Below, in pieces: positions 28,585 to 39,031 of a stretch of 42,502 bases of DNA. The notes under the pieces are model-generated. The model did not search any database. It saw only the letters and a list, made by a program, of their open reading frames with translations, and had not been told where the DNA came from. Source of the DNA: Pseudomonadota bacterium (lineage in GTDB: Bacteria > Pseudomonadota > Gammaproteobacteria > Xanthomonadales > Xanthomonadaceae); NCBI GenBank assembly GCA_023461075.1, contig JAEWNY010000090.1, positions 1-42,502 of the forward strand, written 5' to 3'. Numbering within the stretch: position 1 is the first letter of the stretch; each line of letters opens with the position of its first letter. The position numbers and the translations under genes were made by a program.

Positions 28585-29922
28585 TCACTTGCCCACGCAG
28601 AAGGTGGAGAAAATCGCCCCGAGCAGGTCGTCCGGCAGGTTGCGCCCGGTGCTTTCTCCCAGCGCGTCGTGTGCCAGACGCAGGGCTTCGGCGGCGAGCT
28701 CGGGTTGCGATGCCGCCAGCTCTTCGGCCGCGCGCGCAAGCCAATCCATGCAGGTCCGCAAGGCCCGCACATGACGCGCGCGTGCGCTGAAAGCGCCCTC
28801 GCCCGCGACCAGGTCCTGGCCGGCGATGCGACTGATCGCTTCTTCGAGTTCCGCCAGCCCCTGCCCGGTCCGCGCCGACACCCGCAGCACGTTCCCGGCC
28901 GTCACCGGCTTCGACCCATCCGCAAGATCCGCCTTGTTGTGCACAAGCAGCCGGTGCGGGACCGCCTGCCAGTCCGCGGCGAACACCTCGGCTTCCTGCG
29001 GCGCGCGCGCATCGACCACGATGATCGCGAGGTCGGCGCGCGCCAATTCCGCTCGCGCACGACGGATGCCTTCGCGCTCGATGGCATCGCCGGTCTCGCG
29101 CAGGCCGGCGGTATCGACCAGGGTCAGGTCGATGTCGCCGATCCGCACCGTTTCGCGCAGCAGGTCGCGGGTGGTGCCGGCGATGTCGGTGACGATGGCG
29201 CGCTCGCTGCGTGCCAGTGCGTTGAGCAAGGAGCTCTTGCCGGCGTTCGGCGGCCCGATGATCACCGCATGCAGGCCATCGCGCAGGCGCTGCCCGGCCT
29301 CGGCTTTCGCCAGCAGGCGCGAGAGGTCGTTGCGGATACTTTCAAGTGTTGCCCCGAGCCTGGCTTCGGAAAGCGTCTCCAGAGGCTCATCGGCGAAATC
29401 GATCGCCGCCTCGGCCTGCACCCGCAGGGCCATGAGGCGCGTGCCGATCGCTTCGACTTCGCGCGAGAACGCGCCATCGAGCGAACGCCGCGCCGCGCGT
29501 GCGGCCTGTTCGCTGCCGGCGCCGATCAGGTCGGCGATCGCTTCGGCCTGTATCAGGTCCAGCTTGCCGTTCTCGAACGCGCGCGCGCTGAACTCGCCGG
29601 CACCGGCCTGGCGTGCGCCGTGCGCGATCGCGGTATCGATGAGTTGCCGCAACAGCACCGGGCTGCCGTGCGCCTGCAGCTCGGCGATGTCCTCGCCGGT
29701 GAAACTGGCGGGTGCGCGGAACGTGATCGCGATGCCATCGTCCAGTACCTCTCCGGCCGAATCGTGGAAACGCGCGTGGGTCGCCTGGCGCACGGGCAAG
29801 CGGCGTGCGCAGATCGCTTCGGCGATCGCGATCGCGCGTGGACCGGACAGTCGCACGATGCCGATTCCGCCCGCCCCGCTCGCGCTGGCAATGGCGACGA
29901 TCGTGTCGCGCGTGGGCAGCAT
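28585..29922 (-). CDS. mnmE: tRNA modification GTPase MnmE (TrmE)
   Basis: 445 residues. It forms the 5-carboxymethylaminomethyl (or similar) modification at U34 with MnmG. N-terminal tetrahydrofolate-binding domain (DTIVAIASASGAGGIGIVRLSG), helical domain, G domain with GPPNAGKSS (223-231), DIAGTTRD, DTAGLRET and the NKAD motif, ending in the invariant FCVGK. The start is uncertain among ATG 29934, 29925 and 29922; GGAGGTG (29926-29932) is best spaced for 29922, which also gives a normal N-terminus. It lies behind a terminator-like hairpin after yidC. Confidence 0.97.
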   Translation of the reverse strand: MLPTRDTIVAIASASGAGGIGIVRLSGPRAIAIAEAICARRLPVRQATHARFHDSAGEVLDDGIAITFRAPASFTGEDIAELQAHGSPVLLRQLIDTAIAHGARQAGAGEFSARAFENGKLDLIQAEAIADLIGAGSEQAARAARRSLDGAFSREVEAIGTRLMALRVQAEAAIDFADEPLETLSEARLGATLESIRNDLSRLLAKAEAGQRLRDGLHAVIIGPPNAGKSSLLNALARSERAIVTDIAGTTRDLLRETVRIGDIDLTLVDTAGLRETGDAIEREGIRRARAELARADLAIIVVDARAPQEAEVFAADWQAVPHRLLVHNKADLADGSKPVTAGNVLRVSARTGQGLAELEEAISRIAGQDLVAGEGAFSARARHVRALRTCMDWLARAAEELAASQPELAAEALRLAHDALGESTGRNLPDDLLGAIFSTFCVGK

Positions 29923-29945
29923 CATCACCTCCATCGCCACGGCAT

Positions 29946-29976
29946 CGCAAAAGCGAAGGGCCCGCGTCGCGAGCCC
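29946..29976 (-). terminator. Terminator or attenuator hairpin between yidC and mnmE
   Basis: On the minus strand an 8-bp stem with one G-U pair (GGGCTCGC with GCGGGCCC, loop GAC) is followed by TTCGCTTTT. It starts 8 bases after the yidC stop. The T run is interrupted, so it may only reduce read-through into mnmE. Confidence 0.5.
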
Positions 29977-29983
29977 CTGCTGG

Positions 29984-31693
29984 TCATTTCTTCGCCAGCG
30001 CCGGCTTGGCCGGTGCGTCGCCGTACTTCTTCAGCATGTACCACTGCTGCAGCAGGCCAAGACCCCCGTTGGCGACCTGGTAAAGCACCAGGCCCGCGGG
30101 CAGGAAGGCCAGCAGCACGCCGAACACCACCGGCATCGCCTTCATCATCTTCTGCTGCATCGGGTCCATGCCTGGCGCCATCGGCGTCAGGTGCTGGGTC
30201 GCGATCATGATCCCGGCGTTCAGCACCGGCAGGATGAAGTAGGGGTCGCGCGCGGTGAGGTCCTGGATCCAGCCGATCCACGGCGCATGGCGCAGTTCCA
30301 CCGCTTCGGAAAGCACCCAGTACAGGGTCATGAAGATGATGATCTGCGGGATGATGGGCAGACAGCCGCCGACCGGATTGATCTTCTCGGTCTTGTACAA
30401 CTCCATCATCGCCTGCTGGAACTTCTGCTTGTCGTCGCCGTAGCGTTCCTTGAGCTGCGCCAGCCGCGGCTGGAACTTGCGCATCTTGGCCGCCGACTTG
30501 TACTGCGCGTTGGACAGCGGGAACAGCGCGATCTTCAACAGCACCACCAGACCGATGATCGCCCAACCCCAGTTGCCGATCAGCCCGTGCAACTTCGACA
30601 GCACCCAGAACAGGCCTTCGCCCAGCATCGCGAAGATGTCGAAGCGGCTGTAGTCGACCGCGCGGTCGAGCTTGGGCACGCCCTGCGCCTGGATCTGCTC
30701 GACCAGCTTCGGCCCGACCCACAATCGCGCGGACGTGGTCGCGCTCTGGCCCGGCGCCAGCGTGAACTGCGGCCCGGTGGCGGAGATCGATGCGGCGCTG
30801 CCCTGTTGGTCGAGCGCGTACAACGCCGGCTGGTCGGCCTGCGGGATCCACGCGCTGAAGAAATGATGCTGCAGCATCGCCAACCAGCCGCCGGCAATGG
30901 TGCGGTTCAACTTGCCATCGTCGAGGTAGTCGTCGAAGCGGCGACGCTCGTAGCCGTCTTGCTTGCTATACCAGGTGGCGCCGCGGAAGCTGTACGACTC
31001 GGGGTGGAACATGTTGGCCTTGATCGCCTGCGGCACCTGCACCAGCTGGCGATAGACGTAACCACTCCAGGGCGCGCTTCCGCCGTTGCGCACCACATCG
31101 CGCACCTCGACCGCGTAGCTGCCGCGCTTCAATACGTAGGTGCGCTGGATGCTGACGCCGTCCGGGCCGTTCCACACGAACGGGATTTCCAGCGTGTCCT
31201 GGCCCGGCGCCAGGGCATGGGCCTTGCCCGGCTGGGTCGGCACGAAGCCGGATTGATGGTTGGGTGCGGCGCCGCCGTTCTGCCCGACCCAACCACTCTG
31301 CGCCGCGTAATAGCGCGCCGGGTCCGGGCTCAACAGTGCGACCGGCGGACTACCGGCATCGCGGGTCTGCGGGTATTTGAGCAGATCGGCCTCGCGCACG
31401 TTGCCGCCATCGAGCACCAGCTTGAGCACATCGGTTTGGGCGATGACGCCTTGGGCCGGCACCACCGGCGTGGACACCGCGCCGCCGGCAGGCGTGGCGG
31501 TCGGCACTTGCGCCACGGGCACGGCAGGCACCGCGCTGGGCGCTTGGCCCGGCACCATGTCCGGCACCGCCGCGACCTGCGCCACCGGCGTGAGCGGCGC
31601 GTTCGCGGCCTGCTGTTCCTTGCCCCACTCCATCCACAGCAGGGTCGCCACCATCAGCCAAGCGAAGACAAGGAAAAGGCGGGTCTGGTTCAT
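29984..31693 (-). CDS. yidC: Membrane protein insertase YidC
   Basis: 569 residues. It inserts and folds inner-membrane proteins with or without SecYEG. An N-terminal helix (RLFLVFAWLMVATLLWMEW) is followed by a low-complexity Ala/Pro/Val linker (about 28-95) and a periplasmic beta-sandwich domain to about residue 350. Five C-terminal helices carry the insertase core (FWVLSKLHGLIGNWGWAIIGLVVLLKIALFPLSNAQYKSAAKMRKFQP and GLVLYQVANGGLGLLQQWYMLKKYG). The ATG (31691-31693) overlaps the rnpA stop by one base (TGATG), and no yidD lies between them, unlike many gammaproteobacteria. Confidence 0.97.
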   Translation of the reverse strand: MNQTRLFLVFAWLMVATLLWMEWGKEQQAANAPLTPVAQVAAVPDMVPGQAPSAVPAVPVAQVPTATPAGGAVSTPVVPAQGVIAQTDVLKLVLDGGNVREADLLKYPQTRDAGSPPVALLSPDPARYYAAQSGWVGQNGGAAPNHQSGFVPTQPGKAHALAPGQDTLEIPFVWNGPDGVSIQRTYVLKRGSYAVEVRDVVRNGGSAPWSGYVYRQLVQVPQAIKANMFHPESYSFRGATWYSKQDGYERRRFDDYLDDGKLNRTIAGGWLAMLQHHFFSAWIPQADQPALYALDQQGSAASISATGPQFTLAPGQSATTSARLWVGPKLVEQIQAQGVPKLDRAVDYSRFDIFAMLGEGLFWVLSKLHGLIGNWGWAIIGLVVLLKIALFPLSNAQYKSAAKMRKFQPRLAQLKERYGDDKQKFQQAMMELYKTEKINPVGGCLPIIPQIIIFMTLYWVLSEAVELRHAPWIGWIQDLTARDPYFILPVLNAGIMIATQHLTPMAPGMDPMQQKMMKAMPVVFGVLLAFLPAGLVLYQVANGGLGLLQQWYMLKKYGDAPAKPALAKK

Positions 31694-32151
31694 CAAGGCG
31701 TGCTCGGGTCGGGCCGGTGAAGCGAGGGCCCGGCATTCGGGGAAAGGGAATCGCCGCGCATTGTGCCGGTCGCACCCGGCCGCGGCAACGAGCCGGCGCG
31801 GCGCAAGGTGTCGATGAAGGCGTTCGCCAGGTCCGTATTGCCCAGTTTCGCCGCGGCGGGCCTCGCGACCACGACGAAGGAACGCGCCGGCATCAGCGCG
31901 CGATGGCGCCGGAAGGTATCGCGCAGGACACGCTTGATGCGGTTGCGTCCTACCGCACGGGCATCGACCTTGCGCGACACCGCAAGACCGAGCCGCGCGC
32001 CGCCATCTTCATGCCGGTCCGGCAGCGCCGCCGCATGCAAGGTGAGCGCGGGATGGTGGATCCGTCGGGCATTGCCGAACACCTGCGCATACTGCGCAGA
32101 CGAACGAACCCGCGCCGTTTTGGGGAAACGGGCGGGTGCACGGGATGTCAT
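31693..32151 (-). CDS. rnpA: Ribonuclease P protein component
   Basis: 152 residues. The RNase P fold is visible: FPKTARVRSSAQYAQVFGNARR, then the GGARLGLAVSRKVDARAVGRNRIKRVLRDTFR block, where RNRIKR is the RNR motif that binds the catalytic RNA and leader of pre-tRNA. Longer than the typical 115-130 residues because of a proline-rich C-terminal tail (RPGATGTMRGDSL ...). It starts 68 bases after rpmH and runs into yidC. Confidence 0.95.
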   Translation of the reverse strand: MTSRAPARFPKTARVRSSAQYAQVFGNARRIHHPALTLHAAALPDRHEDGGARLGLAVSRKVDARAVGRNRIKRVLRDTFRRHRALMPARSFVVVARPAAAKLGNTDLANAFIDTLRRAGSLPRPGATGTMRGDSLSPNAGPSLHRPDPSTP

Positions 32152-32219
32152 GTCAGCGTTCAGGACCAGGGCCTGGGCGCCGGAACCGCGGATGCGACGC
32201 GGGTGCGTCGCCGTGCGGA

Positions 32220-32360
32220 TCAGGCGGACAGGACCTTGCGGCCCCTGGCACGGCGACGGGCCAGGATCTTGCGGCCGTCGGCCGTCGCCATGCGCGCACG
32301 GAAGCCGTGGTCGCGCTTGCGCTTGAGGTTGCTGGGCTGGAAAGTGCGCTTGGTGGCCAT
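32220..32360 (-). CDS. rpmH: 50S ribosomal protein L34
   Basis: 46 residues: MATKRTFQPSNLKRKRDHG, then FRARMATADGRKILARRRARGRKVLSA. This is the complete, very basic L34 sequence, which binds 23S rRNA. It is the first gene of the leftward operon that starts beside the origin. Its promoter is in the rpmH-dnaA spacer. Confidence 0.97.
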   Translation of the reverse strand: MATKRTFQPSNLKRKRDHGFRARMATADGRKILARRRARGRKVLSA

Positions 32361-32394
32361 GGTTCGGACCGGTATCGAATAAACAGAACCGTAA

Positions 32395-32424
32395 ATTCTA
32401 GCTTTGCGCGCATTGGTGCGTCAA
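32395..32424 (-). promoter_or_regulatory. Promoter of the rpmH-rnpA-yidC operon
   Basis: On the minus strand TTGACG (32419-32424) and TAGAAT (32395-32400) are separated by 18 bases. The predicted leader before the rpmH ATG is about 29 bases. Confidence 0.7.
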
Positions 32425-32531
32425 GCGACCCATCCGGGGCACGCGCAGCCCGGTCCGCGCGGTGCTAACCTGACCGGTCCGCACCTCGCACCTCCGCGAT
32501 GCGGCCTTCGACCCCTTGCCTGCGCACGCCG

Positions 32532-33899
32532 ATGAACGCCCCGCTGACCCTTCCCGCCGATGCCCCGACCGATCCCTGGCCCCGGTGCATGGAGCGGCTG
32601 GCCGCCGAGTTGCCGCTCGAGGATGTGCACACGTGGCTGAAACCCTTGCAGGCCAGCCCGCAGCCCCAGGGCTTGGTCTTGTACGCGCCGAACGCCTTCG
32701 TGGTCGATGAAGTACGCAGCCGATACCTGCCGCGCATCCGCGAACTGCTGGCCCATTACGCCGGCAATCCCGAGGTGCAGCTGGAGATCGGTGCCCTGCC
32801 CGTTCAGCGCGGCCTGGCGACATCCAACCCCCCTCTTGCGCGCCCGGGCGGTGCGGTGGTCAACGCCGAGCCCTTCCATGGCAACGTCGATTCGCACTAC
32901 AGCTTCGACAACTTCGTCGAGGGGCGCAGCAACCAGATGGCGCGTGCCGCCGCCTGGCATGCCGCGCAGAAACCGGGTGACCGCGCCCACAACCCGCTGC
33001 TGCTGTACGGCGGCACCGGCCTCGGCAAGACCCACCTGATGTTCGCCGCCGGCAACGAGATGCGCCGGCAGAATCCGGCGGCGCGCGTGCTCTACATGCG
33101 CTCCAACGAGTTCTACAACGAGTTCTTCCGTGCGCTGCAGGACCGCACCGCCGACCAGTTCAAGCGGCGATTCCAGCAGATCGACGCCCTGCTGCTGGAC
33201 GACATCCAGTTCTTCGCCGGCAAGGACCGCACCCAGGAAGAGTTCTTCCACACCTTCAACGCGCTGTTCGACGGCAAGCAGCAGATCATCCTGACCTGTG
33301 ACCGCTATCCACGCGAAGTCGAGGGGCTGGAGGCCAGGTTGAAGTCGCGACTGGCCTGGGGCCTGTCGGTGGCGATCGATCCCCCGGATTTCGAAACCCG
33401 CGCGCAGATCGTCCTCGCCAAGGCACGCGAACGCGGCGTGCAACTGCCGGAGGACGTCGCCTTCCTGCTCGCCAAACGCATGCATTCCAACGTCCGCGAC
33501 CTGGAGGGTGCGCTCAATACGCTGGCCGCCCGCGCCAACTTCACCGGTCGGACCATCACCGCCGAATTCGCCCAGGAAACGCTGCGCGACCTGTTGCGCG
33601 CGCAGCAGGCGCTGGTGTCCATCCCCAACATCCAGAAGACCGTGGCAGACTACTACGGGCTGCCGCTGCGTGAGCTGCTGTCCAAGCGCCGCACCCGTTC
33701 GTTGGCCCGCCCGCGACAGGTGGCCATGGCGCTGGCCAAGGAGCTCACGGAACACAGCCTGCCGGAAATCGGGGATGCCTTCGGGGGACGGGACCACACG
33801 ACGGTGCTGCATGCCTGCAAGCAGGTGCGCGGCCTCATCGAAACCGACCCCAAGCTCCACGAGGACTGGGACAAGCTGCTGCGCAAACTCACCGAATAA
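32532..33899 (+). CDS. dnaA: Chromosomal replication initiator DnaA
   Basis: 455 residues. Domain I (PWPRCMERLAAELPLEDVHTWLKPLQA) is followed by a short linker, then the AAA+ domain with Walker A GGTGLGKTH (160-168), Walker B LLLDDIQFFAGK and sensor segments. Domain IV has the DnaA-box-binding GRDHTTVLHACKQV. It melts oriC and loads DnaB. ATG 32532 was chosen to fit family N-termini; ATG 32499 would add 11 residues (RPSTPCLRTP). Neither has a good ribosome site. TGCTAACCT at 32463-32471 may be an extended -10. Confidence 0.96.
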   Translation: MNAPLTLPADAPTDPWPRCMERLAAELPLEDVHTWLKPLQASPQPQGLVLYAPNAFVVDEVRSRYLPRIRELLAHYAGNPEVQLEIGALPVQRGLATSNPPLARPGGAVVNAEPFHGNVDSHYSFDNFVEGRSNQMARAAAWHAAQKPGDRAHNPLLLYGGTGLGKTHLMFAAGNEMRRQNPAARVLYMRSNEFYNEFFRALQDRTADQFKRRFQQIDALLLDDIQFFAGKDRTQEEFFHTFNALFDGKQQIILTCDRYPREVEGLEARLKSRLAWGLSVAIDPPDFETRAQIVLAKARERGVQLPEDVAFLLAKRMHSNVRDLEGALNTLAARANFTGRTITAEFAQETLRDLLRAQQALVSIPNIQKTVADYYGLPLRELLSKRRTRSLARPRQVAMALAKELTEHSLPEIGDAFGGRDHTTVLHACKQVRGLIETDPKLHEDWDKLLRKLTE

Positions 33900-33925
33900 G
33901 CCTGTCGATGTGTGTGTGCGGTGCC

Positions 33926-33934
33926 TGTGGATAA
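33926..33934 (-). promoter_or_regulatory. Consensus DnaA box
   Basis: TGTGGATAA, the exact reverse complement of TTATCCACA, 27 bases after the dnaA stop. Confidence 0.85.
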
Positions 33935-33960
33935 GTGACGGATAGTTTCATGCCCGAAAG

Positions 33961-33969
33961 TTGTCCACA
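33961..33969 (+). promoter_or_regulatory. DnaA box variant
   Basis: TTGTCCACA, one base from the consensus, in opposite orientation to the box at 33926 and 26 bases from it. Confidence 0.7.
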
Positions 33970-34143
33970 GGATGCTCCACTTTTTCAAGTGGCTTTTCCC
34001 GCCCCGCAGGTTTGCTTTTTTTCATTTATAAACAATAAGTTGAGCCTGTTTTCCCGCGAATCTGCTCCCTCCACCTCCACCTGCTTTTGAAGTTATCCCT
34101 GATGCTTTAAAAGCGTCTACGACGAGCCCAAGGAATCGAATCG

Positions 34144-35241
34144 ATGCGTTTCTCCCTGCAACGCGAAGCCCTGCTGAAACCTCTGGCCCAGGTCGTCAAC
34201 GTGGTGGAAAGGAGGCAGACGCTGCCGGTCCTCGCGAACCTGCTGCTGCAGGTGGAAGATGGTCGGATCTCGCTGACCGGTACCGATCTTGAAGTGGAGA
34301 TGATTGCCCGTGCGGACGCACAGGACACCGAGGCGGGCGAAACCACGATCCCGGCGCGCAAGTTCTTCGACATCGTCCGTGCCCTGCCCGATGGCAGCAA
34401 GGTCACGGTCAGCCAGGCCGGCGACAAGATCACCGTGCAGGCTGGACGCAGCCGCTTCAGTCTGGCCAGCCTTCCGGCGAATGACTTCCCCTCGATCGAT
34501 GAAGTCGATGCCACCGAGCATGTGCAGGTGCCGGAATCCTCGCTCAAGGAGCTGATCGACCGCACCGCCTTCGCCATGGCGCAACAGGATGTCCGCTACT
34601 ACCTCAACGGCCTGCTGTTCGACCTGCGCGACAAGTCGCTGCGTTGCGTGGCCACCGATGGCCATCGCCTCGCCCTGTGCGAAGCGGCGCTGGAAGACGG
34701 CGGACAGAAGCGCCAGATCATCGTCCCGCGCAAGGGCGTGCAGGAACTGCAGCGTTTGCTCGAAGGCGGTGACCGGGTGCTTGACCTGGAACTCGGCCGC
34801 AGTCACATCCGGGTCAAGCGCGACGACGTGACCTTCACCTCCAAGCTGATCGATGGCCGCTTTCCCGACTACGAGGCGGTGATCCCCATCGGTGCCGACA
34901 AGCAGGTCAAGGTGGATCGCGAAACCCTGCGTGCCGCACTGCAGCGGGCGGCCATCCTCTCCAACGAGAAGTACCGCGGGGTGCGGGTCGAGGTCTCGCC
35001 CAACCAGATGCGCATCCAGACCAACAATCCCGAACAGGAAGAGGCGCAGGAAGACGTCGAAGCCGAGACCAGGGTCGACGGCCTGCAGATCGGGTTCAAC
35101 GTCACTTACCTGCTGGACGCGCTTACCGCGCTACGTGATGAGCAGGTCATCTTGTCGATGCGCGATGCCAATTCATCGGCACTGGTGCAGGAAGCGGGCA
35201 ATGAACGCAGCCGCCACGTGGTGATGCCGCTGCGCCTGTGA
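34144..35241 (+). CDS. dnaN: DNA polymerase III sliding clamp, beta subunit
   Basis: 365 residues (E. coli 366). Three clamp domains are visible: MRFSLQREALLKPLAQVVNVVERRQTLPVLANLL, then SLRCVATDGHRLALCE, and near the end LDALTALRDEQVILSMRDANSSALVQ with the C-terminal VVMPLRL. The ring holds the polymerase on DNA. AAGGAA lies 8-9 bases before the ATG. Replication initiator DnaA boxes lie upstream. Confidence 0.97.
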   Translation: MRFSLQREALLKPLAQVVNVVERRQTLPVLANLLLQVEDGRISLTGTDLEVEMIARADAQDTEAGETTIPARKFFDIVRALPDGSKVTVSQAGDKITVQAGRSRFSLASLPANDFPSIDEVDATEHVQVPESSLKELIDRTAFAMAQQDVRYYLNGLLFDLRDKSLRCVATDGHRLALCEAALEDGGQKRQIIVPRKGVQELQRLLEGGDRVLDLELGRSHIRVKRDDVTFTSKLIDGRFPDYEAVIPIGADKQVKVDRETLRAALQRAAILSNEKYRGVRVEVSPNQMRIQTNNPEQEEAQEDVEAETRVDGLQIGFNVTYLLDALTALRDEQVILSMRDANSSALVQEAGNERSRHVVMPLRL

Positions 35242-35257
35242 ACGATGCCGGCCAGCA

Positions 35258-35273
35258 GGTTCCACGTGAAACA
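35258..35273. promoter_or_regulatory. parS: parS site 1 (dnaN-recF spacer)
   Basis: GGTTCCACGTGAAACA matches the ParB-binding consensus TGTTNCACGTGAAACA at 15 of 16 positions. Confidence 0.8.
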
Positions 35274-35320
35274 CCACCGCCCGGCCCGTCCGGGCGGTTT
35301 CGCATGCGCGGATGGCGGGA

Positions 35321-36433
35321 ATGCGGCTGACCCGGCTTGATTTGACCGATGTGCGGACGATCGCCCAAGCGCGATTGGAGCCGGCGCCCGGGCTGAACCT
35401 GCTCATCGGTGAAAACGGCGCCGGCAAGAGCAGTGTGCTGGAAGCCATCCATCTGCTCGGCTTCGGTCGCAGTTTCCGCGGGCGGGTGCGCGACGGTCTC
35501 GTGCGCACCGGCGCGGAGGCTCTTCAGGTTTATGTGGAGTGGGTGGATGTGGGTGGAAAGGCGCATCGCGCCGGTATTCGCCATTCGGGTGCCAGCTGGG
35601 AAGGTCGGATCGATGGCCAGGCCATCGCACAGCTCGGGGATTTTTGCGCCGCCTTCGCCATCGTCAGCTTCGAACCCCAAAGCCACGCATTGGTGTCGGG
35701 CGGCGGGGATCCGCGCCGGCGTTTCCTCGACTGGGGTTTGTTCCACGTGGAACCTGATTATCTGACCGGCTGGCGTCGTTACCAGCGCGCATTGAAACAA
35801 CGCAACGCCTTGCTCAAGGCGCGGCGACCGGGTGCGCTGGATGCCTGGGACCATGAACTGGTGCAGGCGGCGCAGCCCCTGCAGCGGGCACGGCAGGCCT
35901 ATATCGCGGCCCTGCTGCCTCATCTCCAGGCGGTGACCGAGTTGTTGCTCCCCAGCTTCGGGTTGGCAGCGTTGGAGTTCATGCCGGGATGGAAGCACGA
36001 CAGCCTCTCGCTGGAGGATGCCCTCCTGCTCGGGCGCGAACGTGATCTGGCGCTGGGCCATACCGGCGTCGGGCCTCACCGGGCGGACTGGCGGGTGGAT
36101 TTCGTGTCCCGGCCGGATCGCGAGCCGTACTCACGAGGGCAGGCCAAGTTGGTCGCGCTGGCCTGCCTGTTGGCGCAGGCGCGGCATCTGCACGCCGTCC
36201 GGGGGGAATGGCCGGTCATCCTGCTCGATGACCTGGCCTCCGAGTTGGATGCGCGACATCGGACCCGGGTATTGGACGAACTGGCTGCGGCGGGGGCGCA
36301 AGTCTTCATCACCGGCGTTGATCGCTTGGCTGAGTTGGCCGGTCGAGAAGTCCGCGTGTTCCACGTGGAACAGGGCGAAATCCGCTGGGTGGATGAACAG
36401 AACAGGCCGGCCGACATGCCCGGAATGCTATAA
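35321..36433 (+). CDS. recF: DNA replication/repair protein RecF
   Basis: 370 residues. ABC-type ATPase of recombination-mediated repair that helps load RecA at gaps. Walker A GENGAGKS (30-37), QSHALVSGGGDPRRRFLDW, then the signature-like SRGQAKLVALACLLAQA and Walker B VILLDDLASELD, with TGVDRLAEL. ATG 35321 fits family starts; ATG 35312 would add three residues. Two parS sites lie inside its coding sequence, and the gyrB promoter overlaps its last codons. Confidence 0.94.
   Translation: MRLTRLDLTDVRTIAQARLEPAPGLNLLIGENGAGKSSVLEAIHLLGFGRSFRGRVRDGLVRTGAEALQVYVEWVDVGGKAHRAGIRHSGASWEGRIDGQAIAQLGDFCAAFAIVSFEPQSHALVSGGGDPRRRFLDWGLFHVEPDYLTGWRRYQRALKQRNALLKARRPGALDAWDHELVQAAQPLQRARQAYIAALLPHLQAVTELLLPSFGLAALEFMPGWKHDSLSLEDALLLGRERDLALGHTGVGPHRADWRVDFVSRPDREPYSRGQAKLVALACLLAQARHLHAVRGEWPVILLDDLASELDARHRTRVLDELAAAGAQVFITGVDRLAELAGREVRVFHVEQGEIRWVDEQNRPADMPGML
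35739..35754. promoter_or_regulatory. parS: parS site 2 (inside recF)
   Basis: TGTTCCACGTGGAACC differs at one end base from a perfect palindrome and equals the parS variant seen in Pseudomonas. Confidence 0.8.
36357..36372. promoter_or_regulatory. parS: parS site 3 (end of recF)
   Basis: TGTTCCACGTGGAACA is a perfect 16-base palindrome. It encodes VFHVEQ in RecF. Confidence 0.85.
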
Positions 36434-36434
36434 T
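36426..36434 (+). promoter_or_regulatory. Extended -10 promoter of gyrB
   Basis: TGCTATAAT is a perfect extended -10, overlapping the recF stop. No -35 is recognisable. The leader to the gyrB ATG would be about 60 bases. Confidence 0.65.
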
Positions 36435-36500
36435 TAAGCGGATAAAAACTGTCGTCCGGCGCCCGGTTTTCCGTGGCGCCCCAATGGAGTTCCGATCCGC

Positions 36501-38951
<2,451 letters not shown>

Positions 38952-38959
38952 TCCGTGTG

Positions 38960-38992
38960 CGGAGGTCGCGGTGCCAATGCCGATGACCTCCG
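38960..38992 (+). terminator. Stem-loop after gyrB
   Basis: An 8-bp stem (CGGAGGTC with GACCTCCG) with an inner 3-bp stem lies 9 bases after the gyrB stop. There is no T run, so it may protect the mRNA 3' end instead of ending transcription. Confidence 0.35.
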
Positions 38993-39031
38993 GCAGGGGC
39001 ATGTCACCCGTGGCTGCGGCAGACTGGTCGC

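Larger units (their letters stand above)
33900..34143. other. oriC: Replication origin oriC (dnaA-dnaN spacer)
   Basis: A 244-base non-coding region between dnaA and dnaN. It holds one perfect DnaA box (reverse of TTATCCACA, 33926-33934), one close variant (TTGTCCACA, 33961-33969) and a weaker TTATCCCTG (34093-34101). Between them is the most AT-rich tract of the window (about 34011-34042, with TTTATAAACAATAA), a candidate unwinding element. Gene strands diverge at this point, and parS sites lie just downstream. Confidence 0.85.

Noticed and set aside
34093..34101. TTATCCCTG as a third strong DnaA box
   Set aside because: Two mismatches in the conserved right half; kept only as a weak box in the oriC description.
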